This document shows, piece by piece, positions 29,808 to 37,854 of a DNA stretch of 64,000 nucleotides. Position 1 is the stretch's first letter, and each line of letters opens with the position of its first letter. The notes beneath the pieces were generated by a model that searched no databases, was not told the origin of the DNA, and saw only the letters and a list, made by a program, of their open reading frames with translations. The position numbers and the translations under genes were made by a program. This stretch comes from Candidatus Kapaibacterium sp. (GTDB lineage: Bacteria; Bacteroidota; Ignavibacteria; Kapaibacteriales; UBA2268). Location of the stretch: NCBI GenBank assembly GCA_013414795.1, contig CP058732.1, positions 2,519,737-2,583,736 on the forward strand, in the 5' to 3' direction.

Positions 29808-29990
29808 TTAGAAAATAAACTCTAAGATTTTAACCATCAACAAATCAACAATGTAGACAAATGCAGTAAAAATCAACATAGTTATAATCACAATATAAGT
29901 AGACTCGCGCAATTGGGCACGAGTGGGCCAAGAAACTTTTTTCATTTCCTTGGCAACTTCATTTAAATATCTTTTTACTTTACCCAGCAT
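29808..29990 (-). CDS. secE: Protein translocase subunit SecE
   Basis: SecE clamps SecY in the translocon. At 60 residues it is the short single-span form. An amphipathic N-terminal helix with the signature KEMKKVSWPTRAQL is followed by one transmembrane segment (YIVIITMLIFTAFVYIVDLL). It is directly downstream of tRNA-Trp (24 bases) and is probably made from the same tRNA-led transcript. Confidence 0.97.
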   Translation of the reverse strand: MLGKVKRYLNEVAKEMKKVSWPTRAQLRESTYIVIITMLIFTAFVYIVDLLMVKILEFIF

Positions 29991-30014
29991 ATTGTCCCCT
30001 TTTCAAAAAATTAG

Positions 30015-30087
30015 CAGGGGTGGAAGGACTCGAACCCTCAGCCTACGGTTTTGGAGACCGCCGCTCTGCCAATTGAGCTACACCCCT
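30015..30087 (-). tRNA. tRNA-Trp (anticodon CCA)
   Basis: This folds as a 73-base cloverleaf: acceptor AGGGGTG/CACCCCT, D arm with AGCTCAATTGGCAGAGC, anticodon loop CTCCAAA, T arm GTTCGAGTC and discriminator G. The terminal CCA is not encoded. It is the last tRNA before secE. Confidence 0.97.
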
Positions 30088-30094
30088 TTCCTCG

Positions 30095-30167
30095 AGCTGA
30101 TGACCGGGATTGAACCGGTGACCTCTTCCTTACCAAGGAAGCGCTCTACCAACTGAGCTACATCAGC
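30095..30167 (-). tRNA. tRNA-Thr (anticodon GGT)
   Basis: A 73-base cloverleaf with acceptor GCTGATG/CATCAGC, anticodon stem CTTCC/GGAAG and loop TTGGTAA. CCA is not encoded. Only seven bases separate it from tRNA-Trp, where many bacteria have tufB. Confidence 0.97.
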
Positions 30168-30178
30168 ATTGTTGTGAG

Positions 30179-30251
<73 letters not shown>

Positions 30252-30267
30252 GCTCAACACAATCTCG

Positions 30268-30340
30268 AGCGGGAAACGGGACTCGAACCCGCGACCCTCA
30301 GCTTGGAAGGCTGATGCTCTACCAACTGAGCTACTCCCGC
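30268..30340 (-). tRNA. tRNA-Gly (anticodon TCC)
   Basis: A 73-base cloverleaf with anticodon stem TCAGC/GCTGA and loop CTTCCAA. It differs from tRNA-Gly(CCC) mainly in and next to the anticodon arm. CCA is not encoded. Confidence 0.96.
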
Positions 30341-30349
30341 ATCCTCTCG

Positions 30350-30432
30350 TGGGCAGGGAAGGATTCGAACCTCCGAAGGGATACCCCAGCAGATTTACAG
30401 TCTGCCCCGTTTGACCGCTTCGGTACCTGCCC
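30350..30432 (-). tRNA. tRNA-Tyr (anticodon GTA)
   Basis: An 83-base tRNA with a long variable arm typical of bacterial tRNA-Tyr. Acceptor is GGGCAGG/CCTGCCC and the anticodon loop is CTGTAAA. It is the first gene of the tRNA-secE-nusG unit; the predicted promoter lies 14 bases upstream. Confidence 0.97.
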
Positions 30433-30445
30433 CTTTTAGAGACTT

Positions 30446-30477
30446 CAAAATTAATAAAAAATTTTTTTATACCAAAA
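30446..30477 (-). promoter_or_regulatory. Putative Bacteroidota-type promoter of the tRNA-secE-nusG unit
   Basis: On the minus strand TTTTG (30473-30477) is followed, 19 bases later, by TAATTTTG (30446-30453), matching TTTG/TAnnTTTG. The predicted start is only a few bases before mature tRNA-Tyr, as expected for a tRNA promoter. Confidence 0.75.
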
Positions 30478-30615
30478 TCCAAATTAATTTTTTTTGTTTT
30501 AACAAAAATCGATTTATTAAGACGACCTTTTAAAATTTTATTTTTTCTTTTCTCTAAATGGTGTTTATTCTATTTACCTTAAATTTGCTTTTGTTTAACT
30601 TTTGAATACCAAAAT

Positions 30616-32673
30616 ATGATTGTCAAAGAATTAATTGAACCTAATAGTATTGTTATCGTAGGCGGTTCTAACGATATTCGAAAACCAGGAGGGAAAGTAC
30701 TCGAAAATCTCCTTCGAGGCGGTTTCGCTGGTGAACTTTTTGTTGTCAATCCAAAGGAAACCTCTGTCCAAGGCATTAAATCATTTCCTTCTTGCAACGA
30801 ACTTCCCAAAATCGACCTTGCGATTTTTGCCATTCCCGCTCAATTCATACCCGAGGCAATGGAATTGCTTGCAAACAGAGGAACCCGTGCCTTTATTGTT
30901 CTTTCCGCAGGGTTTAGCGAAATGGGCGAAGAAGGGAAAAAACTGGAACGAAAATTAGTTGAAATTGTCGAAAAAGTTGATGGCTCTCTTATTGGTCCAA
31001 ACTGTATCGGCGTTATCACCGAAAAATACAAAGGTGTGTTCGCTGGACCAATACCCGAATTCGATACTTTTGGTTGTGATTTTGTTTCTGCTTCCGGTGC
31101 CACTGCTGTTTTCATTCTTGAGGAAGCAATCGAAAAAGGTATCAAGTTCAGTTCGATTTTTTCTGTCGGGAACTCTGCTCAAATTGGAATAGAAGAAGTT
31201 CTTGAATACTGGGATAACAACTACGAACCCGGGAAATCCCCTTTTGTCAAACTTATCTATGCAGAACAAATTTCAAAACCCAAAAAGTTTTTGAAACATT
31301 CCCTATCCCTACGAAAGAAAGGATGTAAAATCGCTGCGATAAAATCGGGAAGAACATCGGCTGGCCAACGGGCAGTTTCTTCACATACTGGAGCACTTGC
31401 TGGCGAGGACGCTGTCGTTGAGGCTTTGTTCAAAAAGGCTGGCATTATTCGTTGCGAGGGTAGATTGGATTTGGTTAACGTTGCCGGCATTTTACTCGAA
31501 CAAGCACCCAAAGGGAAAAATGTTGCCATTGTAACGCACGCCGGGGGTCCGGGCGTAATGCTCACAGACACGCTCGAAGCCGAAGGATTGCAAATACCAA
31601 AAATCGAAGGCGAGCACGCCGACGAGTTACTTAAACAATTACATTTTGGTTCTTCTGTTTCAAATCCCATCGATTTTCTTGCAACGGGGACTGCTGAACA
31701 ACTCGATTTGATATTGGATTATGTTGAAAACAAATTCGATAGCATTGACGCTTGTGCAGTGATTTTTGGTACCCCAGGACTTTTCGATGTAAAAAATGTC
31801 TACGAGGTTTTGTACAAAAGAATAAAAAGCAGCAAAAAACCTATTTTCGCTATTCTTCCTTCAATTTACCAAGCAAAGTCTGCAATTGAGCATTTCAAAT
31901 CGCTTGGCGGTCATTATTTCAACGACGAGGTTGCTTTCGGCAAAGCATTTGCAAAAGCAATCAAAATGCAATTCAAACAATTCGACGAACCATATCAATT
32001 CGATGATTTTAACACAGAGAAAATTCGACAAATTATTGAAACCTCTTCGAATGGTTTTTTGCCATCAAAAAAAGTCTTCAAAATTTTAGAATATGCAAAT
32101 TTCAAACTCGTTAAAACATACTTCGTTGCAAGTCCAGACGATTTAAAGCCCATTCTTTCGAACATCGAATTTCCAATCGTTATGAAAGTCGATGGTCCAA
32201 TTCACAAAACGGAAGTCGGTGGAGTTATCACTAATATAAATGATGTAGAAACAGTAAGAGAAAAATTTAATCAACTAATGGAAATCGAAGGTGCAACTGG
32301 CGTTGTCGTCCAACCAATGGCTTCTGGTGTGGAATTATTTTTTGGATGCAAATACCAGGAAGGCTTTGGACATTTGCTTGCTTTTGGGCTTGGAGGCATT
32401 TTTGTTGAAGTTCTCAAAGATGTTCAAATGTCTCTCTCTCCTCTTTCAAAAACCGAAGCCCTTGAAATGGTCGAAAACATTAAAGGTGTTAAGATATTGG
32501 AAGGCTATCGAAAGCAACAAAATGTAGACAAAAATTCAATTGCTGAAGTCCTCCTTCGCCTTTCACAACTCGTTGAGATTGCCCCCGAAATTACCGAACT
32601 CGACATTAATCCAGCATTTGGAGTAGGTCAAGACATAAAAATTGTTGACGCAAGAATAAGATTACAGAAATAA
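30616..32673 (+). CDS. ADP-forming acetate/acyl-CoA synthetase, single-chain
   Basis: This cytoplasmic enzyme interconverts acyl-CoA, ADP and phosphate with acid, CoA and ATP. The 685-residue chain fuses both halves. Residues 1-130 form the CoA-binding domain (IVGGSN, GPNCIGV). A ligase-CoA region follows, with the phosphorylatable His257 in SSHTGALAGED. A C-terminal ATP-grasp domain starts near residue 480 (PIVMKVDGPIHKTEVGGV). Fused forms occur in archaea and fermentative or thermophilic bacteria. The substrate is not evident. It is read divergently from the tRNA operon and appears to stand alone. Confidence 0.88.
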   Translation: MIVKELIEPNSIVIVGGSNDIRKPGGKVLENLLRGGFAGELFVVNPKETSVQGIKSFPSCNELPKIDLAIFAIPAQFIPEAMELLANRGTRAFIVLSAGFSEMGEEGKKLERKLVEIVEKVDGSLIGPNCIGVITEKYKGVFAGPIPEFDTFGCDFVSASGATAVFILEEAIEKGIKFSSIFSVGNSAQIGIEEVLEYWDNNYEPGKSPFVKLIYAEQISKPKKFLKHSLSLRKKGCKIAAIKSGRTSAGQRAVSSHTGALAGEDAVVEALFKKAGIIRCEGRLDLVNVAGILLEQAPKGKNVAIVTHAGGPGVMLTDTLEAEGLQIPKIEGEHADELLKQLHFGSSVSNPIDFLATGTAEQLDLILDYVENKFDSIDACAVIFGTPGLFDVKNVYEVLYKRIKSSKKPIFAILPSIYQAKSAIEHFKSLGGHYFNDEVAFGKAFAKAIKMQFKQFDEPYQFDDFNTEKIRQIIETSSNGFLPSKKVFKILEYANFKLVKTYFVASPDDLKPILSNIEFPIVMKVDGPIHKTEVGGVITNINDVETVREKFNQLMEIEGATGVVVQPMASGVELFFGCKYQEGFGHLLAFGLGGIFVEVLKDVQMSLSPLSKTEALEMVENIKGVKILEGYRKQQNVDKNSIAEVLLRLSQLVEIAPEITELDINPAFGVGQDIKIVDARIRLQK

Positions 32674-32714
32674 AATAAGACAATTTTGTCTGAATTTAAA
32701 CGTTTTATTACTTT

Positions 32715-32722
32715 TATATTTG
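32715..32722 (+). promoter_or_regulatory. Putative -7 element for the hemerythrin-rubrerythrin pair
   Basis: TATATTTG matches TAnnTTTG, 22 bases before the ATG of the hemerythrin gene. I do not see a well-spaced TTTG upstream, so only half of the promoter is supported. A small AGACAA/TTGTCT palindrome lies about 30 bases upstream, at 32678-32691. Confidence 0.45.
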
Positions 32723-32744
32723 TAATCTTAAATGGGGTATAAAA

Positions 32745-33689
32745 ATGAATGAACTTTATATTACAATGCTTATGAATGACCATTCAATTATTGAAAAGGC
32801 TTTGGTCATTCTGGAAAGGCAACTTCAAAAAAAGAAAAAGAATTGGCTAACAATTCAAACTTTGATTGATGTGCTTTGGGATTATGGCGAAACTTGCCAC
32901 AATATGAAAGAAGAGAAAGTATATTTCCCAACCCTGTTAGAAAGAGGAATGCCAGAAAGTGGACCAATCGGCGTGATGCTTAAAGAACATCAAGCAGAAA
33001 GGGATTATTTAACAAAGTTCAAAGAATTTTTGGCAAAAGAGCAAAAAAGCGAAGAGGAGATTAACCAATTTGTTACGGAATTCTCTGACTATGCAAATTT
33101 GACAAAGGACCACATTTGGAAAGAGAACGATATCCTTTATCCAATGGGGCGTAAGTTTATACAACCCGATGATGTTCCCTATCTTGCAAACGAATTCAAA
33201 CGAATCGAAAGAGAATCGCTCGGCGAAGGAGCCTACACTCGTTATAAGACGCTTGTCGATGCATTGGAGAAGGAAAGTGGCGAACGAATTGATTTGCTTG
33301 CTTCTCTTCCAACCGAAATCATTGGTAATATGCTAGATGCTCTTCCAATTGAAATCACTTTTGTCGATGCCGAGGACCGTGTTCGCTATTTCAACAAATT
33401 GGACAAGGACAAAATCTTTGCCCGAACACTTTCCGTCATTGGCCGCCTCGTTCAACAATGCCATCCACCAAAAAGTTTGCACCTTGTGAACAAAATTATT
33501 CAAGAAATGAAAGAAGGAAAGCGAGACCAGGCAACATTCTGGATTCATTTCAATGGAATGTATCTTTTCATAGCATATTACGCAGTTAGAAATGAAAATG
33601 GAGAATACCAGGGAGTTGTCGAAATGGTTCAAGATATCAATCCATATCGAACACTCGAAGGTGAAAAACGTCTTCTTGATGAACAATAA
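32745..33689 (+). CDS. Hemerythrin-domain protein with C-terminal PAS-like domain
   Basis: The 314-residue soluble protein has an N-terminal four-helix hemerythrin domain whose di-iron ligands can be read: His13, His52, Glu56, His82, His123 and Glu127. From about residue 190 there is a PAS-like region (LDALPIEITFVDAEDRVRYFN) resembling the DUF438/PAS part of related proteins. Such proteins bind O2 or NO, or handle iron; which applies here cannot be decided. It is followed 11 bases later by a rubrerythrin-like gene, so the two form an operon. Confidence 0.87.
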   Translation: MNELYITMLMNDHSIIEKALVILERQLQKKKKNWLTIQTLIDVLWDYGETCHNMKEEKVYFPTLLERGMPESGPIGVMLKEHQAERDYLTKFKEFLAKEQKSEEEINQFVTEFSDYANLTKDHIWKENDILYPMGRKFIQPDDVPYLANEFKRIERESLGEGAYTRYKTLVDALEKESGERIDLLASLPTEIIGNMLDALPIEITFVDAEDRVRYFNKLDKDKIFARTLSVIGRLVQQCHPPKSLHLVNKIIQEMKEGKRDQATFWIHFNGMYLFIAYYAVRNENGEYQGVVEMVQDINPYRTLEGEKRLLDEQ

Positions 33690-33700
33690 ATGGAGAAATT

Positions 33701-34177
33701 ATGGAAACAATTGATTTACACAAAGTAGTTGATATTGCTCTCAAAGTGGAAGAAAAGGGAGCAGAAATCTATAACCAATTGGCGGATAAATACTCTTCGA
33801 ATCAAGAACTTTACGAAACATTCAAACTGCTTGCCAAAGACGAGCAAATCCATTATAACCAATTTCAGTCTTTTAAGAAAGACATACCAGAAACCCTCGA
33901 TAATGTTAGCCAAATTGACAAGGAATTACTCGATTTTGTTGACCCATCAAGATTTGTTCCTTTTTTCGAATCAGCAGAAGAGGATTTAAACGAAATTTTG
34001 AAAGTTTGTTACAACTTCGAAAAAGATACCTACCTTTTTTATTCCGCTGTACGAGACTTAATCGCGGACAACGAAGTGCTAAATAATATTATCAAGGCAG
34101 AGAAATCGCATATGGTGATTTTGTTTAAATATATAGTAACCGATAGCAAATTCCGAGGAATTTCAGATAAATTTTAA
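33701..34177 (+). CDS. Rubrerythrin-like di-iron protein
   Basis: The 158-residue protein is a ferritin-like four-helix bundle without a rubredoxin domain. Two ExxH pairs are visible (Glu48/His51 in KDEQIHY, Glu134/His137 in AEKSHM), together with Glu18 and Glu107 at matching positions in the other helices. This is the rubrerythrin/YciE-like ligand set, used in peroxide reduction or iron handling. It shares a transcript with the hemerythrin-PAS gene and ends at a strong terminator. Confidence 0.85.
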   Translation: METIDLHKVVDIALKVEEKGAEIYNQLADKYSSNQELYETFKLLAKDEQIHYNQFQSFKKDIPETLDNVSQIDKELLDFVDPSRFVPFFESAEEDLNEILKVCYNFEKDTYLFYSAVRDLIADNEVLNNIIKAEKSHMVILFKYIVTDSKFRGISDKF

Positions 34178-34233
34178 ATTTTTTAAAATCTTTTAAAGAA
34201 CAAATTAATCTATCTAACTTTTCAATTCTAAGG

Positions 34234-34270
34234 AAGTGCTTGTAAAAAAATAATTTACAAGCACTTTTAT
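34234..34270 (+). terminator. Rho-independent terminator after the rubrerythrin-like gene
   Basis: A perfect 13-base stem (AAGTGCTTGTAAA, 34234-34246; complement 34254-34266) with a seven-base loop is followed by TTATTTTCC. It lies 57 bases after the stop codon and separates this operon from mraZ. Confidence 0.88.
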
Positions 34271-34308
34271 TTTCCTTTCAAAAAAAATCAAAAATTTTTC
34301 AAAAAAAA

Positions 34309-34339
34309 TTTGGAAATAAGAAAAATATGTTTAATTTTG
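34309..34339 (+). promoter_or_regulatory. Putative mraZ promoter, Bacteroidota type
   Basis: TTTG (34309-34312), a spacer of 19 bases, and TAATTTTG (34332-34339) match the TTTG/TAnnTTTG consensus exactly. The predicted start is about 50 bases before the mraZ ATG. Confidence 0.8.
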
Positions 34340-34380
34340 CAGTGGGGAATTAGTCAAATAATTTCCCAAAAAAATAAAGA

Positions 34381-34400
34381 AAAGTGGGGCAAAGTGGTAT
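34381..34400 (+). promoter_or_regulatory. Putative MraZ operator (tandem AAAGTGG repeats)
   Basis: Two direct repeats with a ten-base period, AAAGTGGGGC and AAAGTGGTAT, end at the mraZ start codon. A third similar unit (CAGTGGGG) lies about 40 bases upstream. MraZ proteins of E. coli and mycoplasmas bind tandem GTGG-containing repeats in their own promoter, so this fits autoregulation. The repeats also occupy the place of the ribosome-binding site. Confidence 0.65.
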
Positions 34401-34896
34401 GACATTCTTTCAAGGTAGCGAAGAGTACGTATTGGACAATAAAGGCAGGGTGACAATTCCACCGTATATGAGGCGTGCACTTAGCCCCGAAGCCCGCGAA
34501 ACTTTCACAATCACTCGCGGTGTTCGAAAATGCATTATTGCTTATCCAATTGACCAGTGGGAGAAAATTCAGCACAAGTTGATGGAGTTAAATCCATTTA
34601 ATCCAGAAAATGACAAGATTATCACGTTCTTAACGATGTTTTGCAAAGAAGTTACGCTTGACGCACAGAACCGAATACTAATACCCAAAGATTTGCTTAC
34701 ATACGCAAAAATAGATACGAAAGCATTGATTGTTGGCAAAATCGACCACATTGAAATTTGGAATCCCGAAGAGTTTGCAAGAATTTACTCATTCGACGAG
34801 GAAGAATACGCACAAATCTTTGAAAAAGTTCTCGGAACAAACCATTACAACAATCAAGAATCGAAATACGAAGCAAACGAGCCAAAGCAAGTTTGA
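34399..34896 (+). CDS. mraZ: Transcriptional regulator MraZ
   Basis: MraZ is a DNA-binding regulator of the division and cell-wall cluster. The 165-residue protein has two SpoVT/AbrB-like halves, starting YVLDNKGRVTIPPYMRRAL and VTLDAQNRILIPKDLLTY. I chose the ATG at 34399; a GTG five codons earlier lies within the operator repeats. A C-terminal tail of about 20 polar residues is present. The stop overlaps the rsmH start (TGATG). Confidence 0.95.
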   Translation: MTFFQGSEEYVLDNKGRVTIPPYMRRALSPEARETFTITRGVRKCIIAYPIDQWEKIQHKLMELNPFNPENDKIITFLTMFCKEVTLDAQNRILIPKDLLTYAKIDTKALIVGKIDHIEIWNPEEFARIYSFDEEEYAQIFEKVLGTNHYNNQESKYEANEPKQV

Positions 34897-35828
34897 TGGC
34901 AATTAATATTGAACAATATCATACGCCCGTTCTTTTAAAAGAAGTAGTTGAATTGTTGGTCACCGACCCCAAAGGGATTTACGTTGATGGAACGATAGGA
35001 GGCGGAGGGCACAGCAGTGCAATTTTGGAGCGTCTTGACGAGGAAGGAAGGATTTTGGGGTTCGACAAAGATATCGAAGCAATTGAGTTTTGCAAAGAAA
35101 AGTTCAAGGGGGAGCTCGAAAAGGGGGAATTATCGAGAATTGAACTTTTCAACGAGTGTTTTAGTAATGCATGCAGCATAACGAGACATCGGGGGAAATG
35201 GACAGGCTTTCTGCTGGATTTGGGGGTTTCGTCACGGCAGCTCGATGAGAGCCGCCGTGGTTTTTCGTATCGTGCGGTAGGACCATTGGACTTGCGATTT
35301 TCACCGCACGGAACGACAGCAGAAGAGCTTGTCAATGCAGCAAACGAGGAAGACTTGGCGGCTCTTCTCCGTAAGTTCGGGGAAGAGCCATACGCCAAAA
35401 AAATTGCCCGCGCAATTGTCCAGCAACGAAAAATTTCCCCCTTGAAAACAACGGTAGACCTTGCAAAGGTAGTTGAAAACGTTGTGCCAAGGAAATTCCT
35501 CAAAAAATCGCTTTCGCGTGTCTTCCAAGCAATTCGCATTGCAATCAACAACGAACTTGAAGTCCTTGAAAAGGCTTTGAACAATTCACTTGAATGCCTT
35601 GCAATAGGTGGCAGAATTGTTGTCATTTCATACCATTCGCTTGAAGACCGCATCGTTAAAAACTTCCTACGCAACTTTTCAACAAAAAGAAGTGAAGAAG
35701 GAACAATAATTGTGCCAAAAATTAAAGTTTTAACCAAAAAACCGATTGTCCCAAGCGAAGCAGAGATTAAATCGAACCCAAGGGCGAGAAGCGCAAAACT
35801 TCGGGCGGGCGAAAAAATCGCAGATTAA
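34896..35828 (+). CDS. rsmH: 16S rRNA m4C1402 methyltransferase RsmH
   Basis: RsmH (MraW) methylates N4 of C1402 in 16S rRNA at the P site. The 310-residue protein has HTPVLLKEVVELL, the SAM site VDGTIGGGGHSSAILE, and FLLDLGVSSRQLDE. It also has the C-terminal SYHSLEDRIVKNFLR and PRARSAKLRAGEK signatures. It is translationally coupled to mraZ. The usual next dcw genes do not follow; a convergent gene overlaps its stop. Confidence 0.97.
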   Translation: MAINIEQYHTPVLLKEVVELLVTDPKGIYVDGTIGGGGHSSAILERLDEEGRILGFDKDIEAIEFCKEKFKGELEKGELSRIELFNECFSNACSITRHRGKWTGFLLDLGVSSRQLDESRRGFSYRAVGPLDLRFSPHGTTAEELVNAANEEDLAALLRKFGEEPYAKKIARAIVQQRKISPLKTTVDLAKVVENVVPRKFLKKSLSRVFQAIRIAINNELEVLEKALNNSLECLAIGGRIVVISYHSLEDRIVKNFLRNFSTKRSEEGTIIVPKIKVLTKKPIVPSEAEIKSNPRARSAKLRAGEKIAD

Positions 35829-36967
35829 ATAAACAACAGCAGAAACAGCAAGGTGATTGTACCATATTTAAAATAGTATTTCAATAATTTCCTTTCCGAC
35901 ATAAACTTTTCGTATAAGAAGACCAAAGTGAAAGAAATTATAACCACCAAAAAGGACAATGCAAAGGACTCTGCGATTCCAAATTTTCTATAGTAGATAC
36001 TTGCAAAACTTGGGTACCATGGTAAACCATAAAGAATAACAAGATGGACAATATAGACAAAAAGAGAATTTTTACCCAAAGTCAAAGAAATCTGTTTAAT
36101 CCAAGGAAAGTTAACCAGATATTTTTGATAAAGCCAAACTAATGAAGCAAGCAAGATTAAAACCAAAGAAAGCCTAATTAACGACATTCCAGTATTTGCT
36201 TTGAAAACATCATAAAATGAGAAATTGAACGAATTGATAAAGAAAAAGGTAAGGATACCAATTGGAAGAAGAATTGCTCCGTATTCCAAACCTTTTTTAA
36301 TTATTATTTCTGCTCTTTCTTCAAGCGAAAATCGTTCAAGGTAGGTACCAAACGCAATTCCCAAAAATAAGAAGCCAGAAAACGGAAAAATTGTGAAATA
36401 TGAACCTTTTTCAAGCGAAAAGTATGGAGCCAGCCATATTGGTAATATTTTGAACCAATCTACCAAATGTACAACGGGAGTTAAAACAAAAATTGCAATC
36501 CCAGTAACTAATGAAACAACGCCAAGTTGTCGATTGTTTTTCGTAACCAGAAAGTAAAACAAAACCCAAATGAGAGTAACCCCAATCAGTTGTAAAATAT
36601 TAACTTGGAAAAAGGGAATTAATGTATTTTTACTTTGGAAAAAGATATGAAACGCTTTTTGAACTGGGAAATAAAGAAAATAGCCAAGAAAGATAAGTAG
36701 TAATGCTGTTCTGAGTCGTTTATAAACAATCTCTTTTGGCAATTTGCCTTCAATTCTTTTATTTGCAAAGACTTGAACAATGCCCGAAACAACCAAAAAG
36801 ACTGGAGCAGTAAGACCCCGCACAAAATCCCAAATATTCCAAGGAAACTGGCTAATGTCAACATAGTTTGGACGAACCAAATCGAAAAATGAATGACCAA
36901 GAATCATCATCACCATTGCAATAACACGCATCAAGTCCAAAAATACAAGTCGTTGACTTCCGTTCAT
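35825..36967 (-). CDS. HGSNAT/DUF1624-type membrane acyltransferase-like protein
   Basis: The 380-residue protein has about ten hydrophobic segments. The start RLVFLDLMRVIAMVMMILGH and the later LTAPVFLVVSGIVQVF fit the heparan-alpha-glucosaminide acetyltransferase catalytic domain (DUF1624) family, whose members move an acyl group across membranes to glycans. The conserved early His of the family may be the H in MILGHSFFDL. The substrate is unknown. The gene is downstream of surE with an 89-base AT-rich gap, and its stop overlaps rsmH on the opposite strand by three or four bases. Confidence 0.7.
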   Translation of the reverse strand: MNGSQRLVFLDLMRVIAMVMMILGHSFFDLVRPNYVDISQFPWNIWDFVRGLTAPVFLVVSGIVQVFANKRIEGKLPKEIVYKRLRTALLLIFLGYFLYFPVQKAFHIFFQSKNTLIPFFQVNILQLIGVTLIWVLFYFLVTKNNRQLGVVSLVTGIAIFVLTPVVHLVDWFKILPIWLAPYFSLEKGSYFTIFPFSGFLFLGIAFGTYLERFSLEERAEIIIKKGLEYGAILLPIGILTFFFINSFNFSFYDVFKANTGMSLIRLSLVLILLASLVWLYQKYLVNFPWIKQISLTLGKNSLFVYIVHLVILYGLPWYPSFASIYYRKFGIAESFALSFLVVIISFTLVFLYEKFMSERKLLKYYFKYGTITLLFLLLFI

Positions 36968-37056
36968 AACAAAATCATATAAAACACAATTTAGTCGTTA
37001 AATTTTAACTTTTATTTTTAAACTTTTGGAATATTGTTTACCAAATCACTATGGAA

Positions 37057-37848
37057 TCAGAAACTGCTTAAAGTATCTAACCCATCGAATGAAACTTCAT
37101 TCATTTTTTCAATCAAGGAGTAGTCAGTGAAAGAAAAGTTTACGGGAGTAATCGAGACGAAACCATTAGCAATTGCCCAATCGTCGCTTCCTTCGTCGTC
37201 GCTTGGCACAAATTCGCCCGCAAACCAATAGTAATCCCTTCCAAATGGGTCGACTCGCTTGACGTAGTTGTCTTTCCAGTAAGCGTTTCCACAATGGGTA
37301 ACTCTAATTCCTTTGATTTCGGAAGGTGGAAGTGCGGGAATGTTAATATTCAGCAATTTAAATTGTAATTTCTGTTCGTTGAGTAACTTCTTAATGATTT
37401 TGCTACTCAATTCTGCTGGAAATTTGCAATCGAATTCCAAATCGTATGTTCCAAGCGAAATGGCAATCGATGGAATCCCAGCCAAACAGCCTTCGGTCGC
37501 AGCAGCCACAGTTCCAGAATACAATATATTTACCGAAGTGTTTTGTCCATAGTTTATTCCAGAAACTATCAAGTCTGGCTTTCTGTCCAGCAGAGTTGAA
37601 AGAGCAAGTTTAACACAATCCGAAGGGGAACCATTAACAGCATAGCCAAAAACTTCACCGTTACGATAGAATTTTGTAACACGCAAAGGCTTCGAAATTG
37701 TCAACATATGCCCGACTGCGCTTTGCTGTTTATCGGGAGCAACGACTTTAACTTCTGCAAACTCTTCGAGCGATTTGACAAGATGAAAAAGACCATTCGA
37801 ATCAATTCCGTCGTCATTTGTAGCAAGTATTAAGAACTTCTTTTCCAT
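37057..37848 (-). CDS. surE: 5'/3'-nucleotidase SurE
   Basis: SurE is a metal-dependent phosphatase of nucleoside monophosphates in the cytoplasm. The 263-residue protein has the metal-site NDDGID near the N-terminus, APDKQQSAVGHMLT, and SGINYGQNTSVNILYSGTVA. Length is typical. It follows rseP by six bases and probably shares its transcript. Confidence 0.95.
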   Translation of the reverse strand: MEKKFLILATNDDGIDSNGLFHLVKSLEEFAEVKVVAPDKQQSAVGHMLTISKPLRVTKFYRNGEVFGYAVNGSPSDCVKLALSTLLDRKPDLIVSGINYGQNTSVNILYSGTVAAATEGCLAGIPSIAISLGTYDLEFDCKFPAELSSKIIKKLLNEQKLQFKLLNINIPALPPSEIKGIRVTHCGNAYWKDNYVKRVDPFGRDYYWFAGEFVPSDDEGSDDWAIANGFVSITPVNFSFTDYSLIEKMNEVSFDGLDTLSSF

Positions 37849-37854
37849 TTGAAC

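Noticed and set aside
32678-32691. AGACAA/TTGTCT palindrome as terminator of the acyl-CoA synthetase gene
   Set aside because: The stem is only six pairs with a two-base loop and lacks a U-run; too weak to call.
34979-35737. Minus-strand frame of about 250 codons opposite rsmH
   Set aside because: RsmH motifs are intact on the plus strand; the other frame is rich in Ser/Arg without a family signature.
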